Shown here one piece after another: positions 4,152-5,318 of a stretch of DNA of 5,318 bases; within the stretch, counting starts at the first letter, position 1; each line of letters starts with the position of its first letter. The stretch is from the NCBI GenBank assembly GCA_014360855.1, contig JACIWP010000213.1:1-5318 (forward strand), in the 5' to 3' direction. The notes under the pieces were generated by a model, which was not told the origin of the DNA, searched no databases, and was given only the letters and a program-made list of their open reading frames with translations. Source of the stretch: Anaerolineae bacterium. GTDB lineage: Bacteria; Chloroflexota; Anaerolineae; JACIWP01. The position numbers and the translations under genes were made by a program.

Positions 4152-5318
4152 TTATGCCGGCCTGCGGCCCAGGGCGCGCCGGTAGGCATCCAGCGCGTCG
4201 GACAGCCGCCCCTGACGCATATACGCATCTCCCAGCACGGTCCAGGCCGGCGCAGAGCCCATCTCCTCCCCCAGCTCCGCGATCAGATGTTCCAGATCGC
4301 TGACGATGGATTCGACGAACTGGTCCGCCTCCACCAGGGTGCTGTATTCCTGCAGGGCGGATTCGATCTGGCCGGCGTCGCGCCAAGCGCGCGCCAGCGC
4401 CAGCCGCATCTCATGGTCATCCGGACGCACCCGCAGGCGCTCCTGCGCCTGGGCGATGAAGGGCGAGGGGGATGGCAATTCCTCGACCGCCCGTTCCTCT
4501 GCCGGGGATACTGGCGCCTCCTCCACCTTTTCCTCGGCCGACGCAGGGACGGCTTCCGCCGGCGTCTCCGCTTCCAGCGCCTGCGGTACGGGCGCGATCT
4601 CCTCCTCATGAATCAGCGGCATCCCCTCGGCCGCGGCCATCCAGATCTCCTCCAGCATAGAGGCGGATACGACGGCGCCGGCCTCTTCTTCCGGGGAAGG
4701 TGTCTCCTCGACCGCCGGCGTCGGCTCCAGCTCGTGGGCCGGCACGCCCGTCTCCTGCTCCAGCGTCATCTCCTCGCCGGCGGCCAGCTCGCTCTTCAGC
4801 GAGGGCATGTCCTGGATGGCGGCCTGGCGCAGTCGCTGTAACCACTCGGGGATTTCCTCAACAGGTGTCTCCTCCTCAGCCGGGATGCCGGCTTCGGACG
4901 GCCCCGCCTCTTCCAGGCGGGATTCCAGCCAGGGCGGGACGGCTTCTTCCTCCGGCTCCTCCGCCGGCGCTTGTGCGGCGGTTTCTTTCTGGGCTAGCTC
5001 GCGCAGCCAGGGGGGGATTTCCTCTTCTTCGGCGCGCGCCGGCGCGGCTTCCTCGGCCGGCGCGGATATCACTTCCGCACCTTCTTCTTCCTCGGCCATC
5101 TCCGCCAGCCAGGGCGGGAGCTCGACCTCGGCGGGAGCCGTTTCCCCGGCGGGGGCGGCCGGCGCGGTGATCTCCCCGGCCATGGCCTCTTCCACCAGGG
5201 CACGCAGTTCCTCGGGGAGTTCCGCCGCCAGCTTCAGCAGGTCCTCCGGCGCGGTAGGGGTTTCCGCTTCCTCCATTGGGCCGGCCGGCGGTATTTCCTC
5301 CAGGGCCTCCGGCGCGGG
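4152..5318 (-). CDS. Acidic protein with PPWL motif array and C-terminal TPR repeats, 5'-truncated
   Basis: I recognise no named family for the whole protein. The frame is open to the window edge. The first Met in view (base 5276) lacks a well-placed ribosome binding site, and the same E/A/P-rich composition continues upstream of it, so the start is probably outside. Counting from that Met (374 residues), 1-270 is low-complexity and rich in Glu, Ala and Pro. It carries four motifs of the form [LIV]P[PE]WL at 53-57, 87-91, 113-117 and 142-146. Each is followed by a short charged amphipathic segment. Residues about 274-374 form helical TPR units, clearest at 342-373 (AWTVLGDAYMRQGRLSDALD, then AYRRALGRRP) and 286-319. 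There is no signal peptide or membrane segment in the visible part. TPRs suggest a protein-binding scaffold and the linker looks disordered. The gene is followed after 32 bp by ndk. Confidence 0.85.
   Translation of the reverse strand, partial: PAPEALEEIPPAGPMEEAETPTAPEDLLKLAAELPEELRALVEEAMAGEITAPAAPAGETAPAEVELPPWLAEMAEEEEGAEVISAPAEEAAPARAEEEEIPPWLRELAQKETAAQAPAEEPEEEAVPPWLESRLEEAGPSEAGIPAEEETPVEEIPEWLQRLRQAAIQDMPSLKSELAAGEEMTLEQETGVPAHELEPTPAVEETPSPEEEAGAVVSASMLEEIWMAAAEGMPLIHEEEIAPVPQALEAETPAEAVPASAEEKVEEAPVSPAEERAVEELPSPSPFIAQAQERLRVRPDDHEMRLALARAWRDAGQIESALQEYSTLVEADQFVESIVSDLEHLIAELGEEMGSAPAWTVLGDAYMRQGRLSDALDAYRRALGRRPA
4827..5120 (-). repeat. Array of four PPWL-type short linear motifs within the coding sequence
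   Basis: The copies read LPPWLAEMA (5120-5094), IPPWLRELA (5018-4992), VPPWLESRL (4940-4914) and IPEWLQRLR (4853-4827). They start 34, 26 and 29 residues apart. The tryptophans stand out in a linker otherwise made almost only of E, A, P, T and G. Spacing varies while the motif is kept, which suggests selected binding motifs, not recent tandem duplication. Confidence 0.75.

Noticed and set aside
3661..4386. A 241-residue reading of ndk with a long N-terminal extension
   Set aside because: The extension overlaps the upstream gene, is Arg/Gly-rich shadow sequence with no family match, and a strong ribosome binding site sits right before the internal GTG that matches the ndk N-terminus.
4107..5170. 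Long plus-strand open frames opposite the PPWL/TPR gene (4107-4841 and 4700-5170)
   Set aside because: They are Pro/Arg/Leu/Gly-rich complements of GC-rich Glu/Ala codons, with no recognisable motifs. The minus strand encodes a coherent TPR protein.
5274..5276. ATG at 5276 as the true start of the PPWL/TPR gene
   Set aside because: The closest purine-rich site (GGAGGAA) is about 19 nt away, which is too far, and the same E/P/A-rich frame continues open to the window edge.
1..5318. CRISPR array, insertion sequence, tRNA or rRNA genes, prophage or defence genes
   Set aside because: I see no spaced repeat array, transposase motif, terminal inverted repeats or structural RNA signature. Every stretch above 300 bp is coding except 3300-3660, which is explained by a promoter, leader and terminator.

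Overview
The window is GC-rich bacterial DNA, apart from one AT-rich intergenic island. It carries two intact, tandem housekeeping-type sigma-70 genes, an intact nucleoside diphosphate kinase gene, and two genes cut by the window edges. The cut genes are a mannose-1-phosphate guanylyltransferase at the left and a low-complexity, acidic, TPR-ended protein at the right. The proteins are rich in Ala, Glu, Arg and Pro. The right-hand protein carries repeated PPWL-type motifs in an E/A/P-rich linker, and the palindrome GCCGGC is extremely frequent. From general familiarity, the tandem sigma factors and PPWL/TPR protein resemble Chloroflexota (Anaerolineae-like) genomes. This is an inference, since no taxonomic marker is present.

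Layout: 1-985 (+) is the 3' part of manC. It converges, with only 6 bp between stop codons, on a two-gene minus-strand operon. The promoter-proximal gene (2079-3299) encodes a 406-residue sigma factor with a region 1.1-like N-terminus. After 25 bp comes a second sigma gene (992-2053) of 353 residues, in which region 1.1 is replaced by a very acidic tail. The 361-bp gap at 3300-3660 holds a minus-strand promoter with perfect TTGACA and TATAAT hexamers and a 17-bp spacer. An AT-rich UP-like tract lies upstream of it and a leader of about 210 nt lies downstream. The gap also holds the terminator of the next operon. 3661-4119 (-) is ndk, starting at a GTG with a good Shine-Dalgarno site. 32 bp upstream of it, 4152 to beyond 5318 (-), is the PPWL/TPR protein gene, open through the window edge.

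How it fits together: both sigma factors keep the -10 and -35 reading residues of primary sigma factors. The promoter in front of them is the consensus such a sigma would read, so autoregulation is plausible. ndk supplies nucleoside triphosphates and manC makes GDP-mannose for glycans. Neither has an obvious functional tie to the sigma operon. The window looks like core chromosome with no mobile element or CRISPR. The features most worth a second look are the iterated GCCGGC palindrome, the sigma pair with its long leader, and the PPWL motif array.
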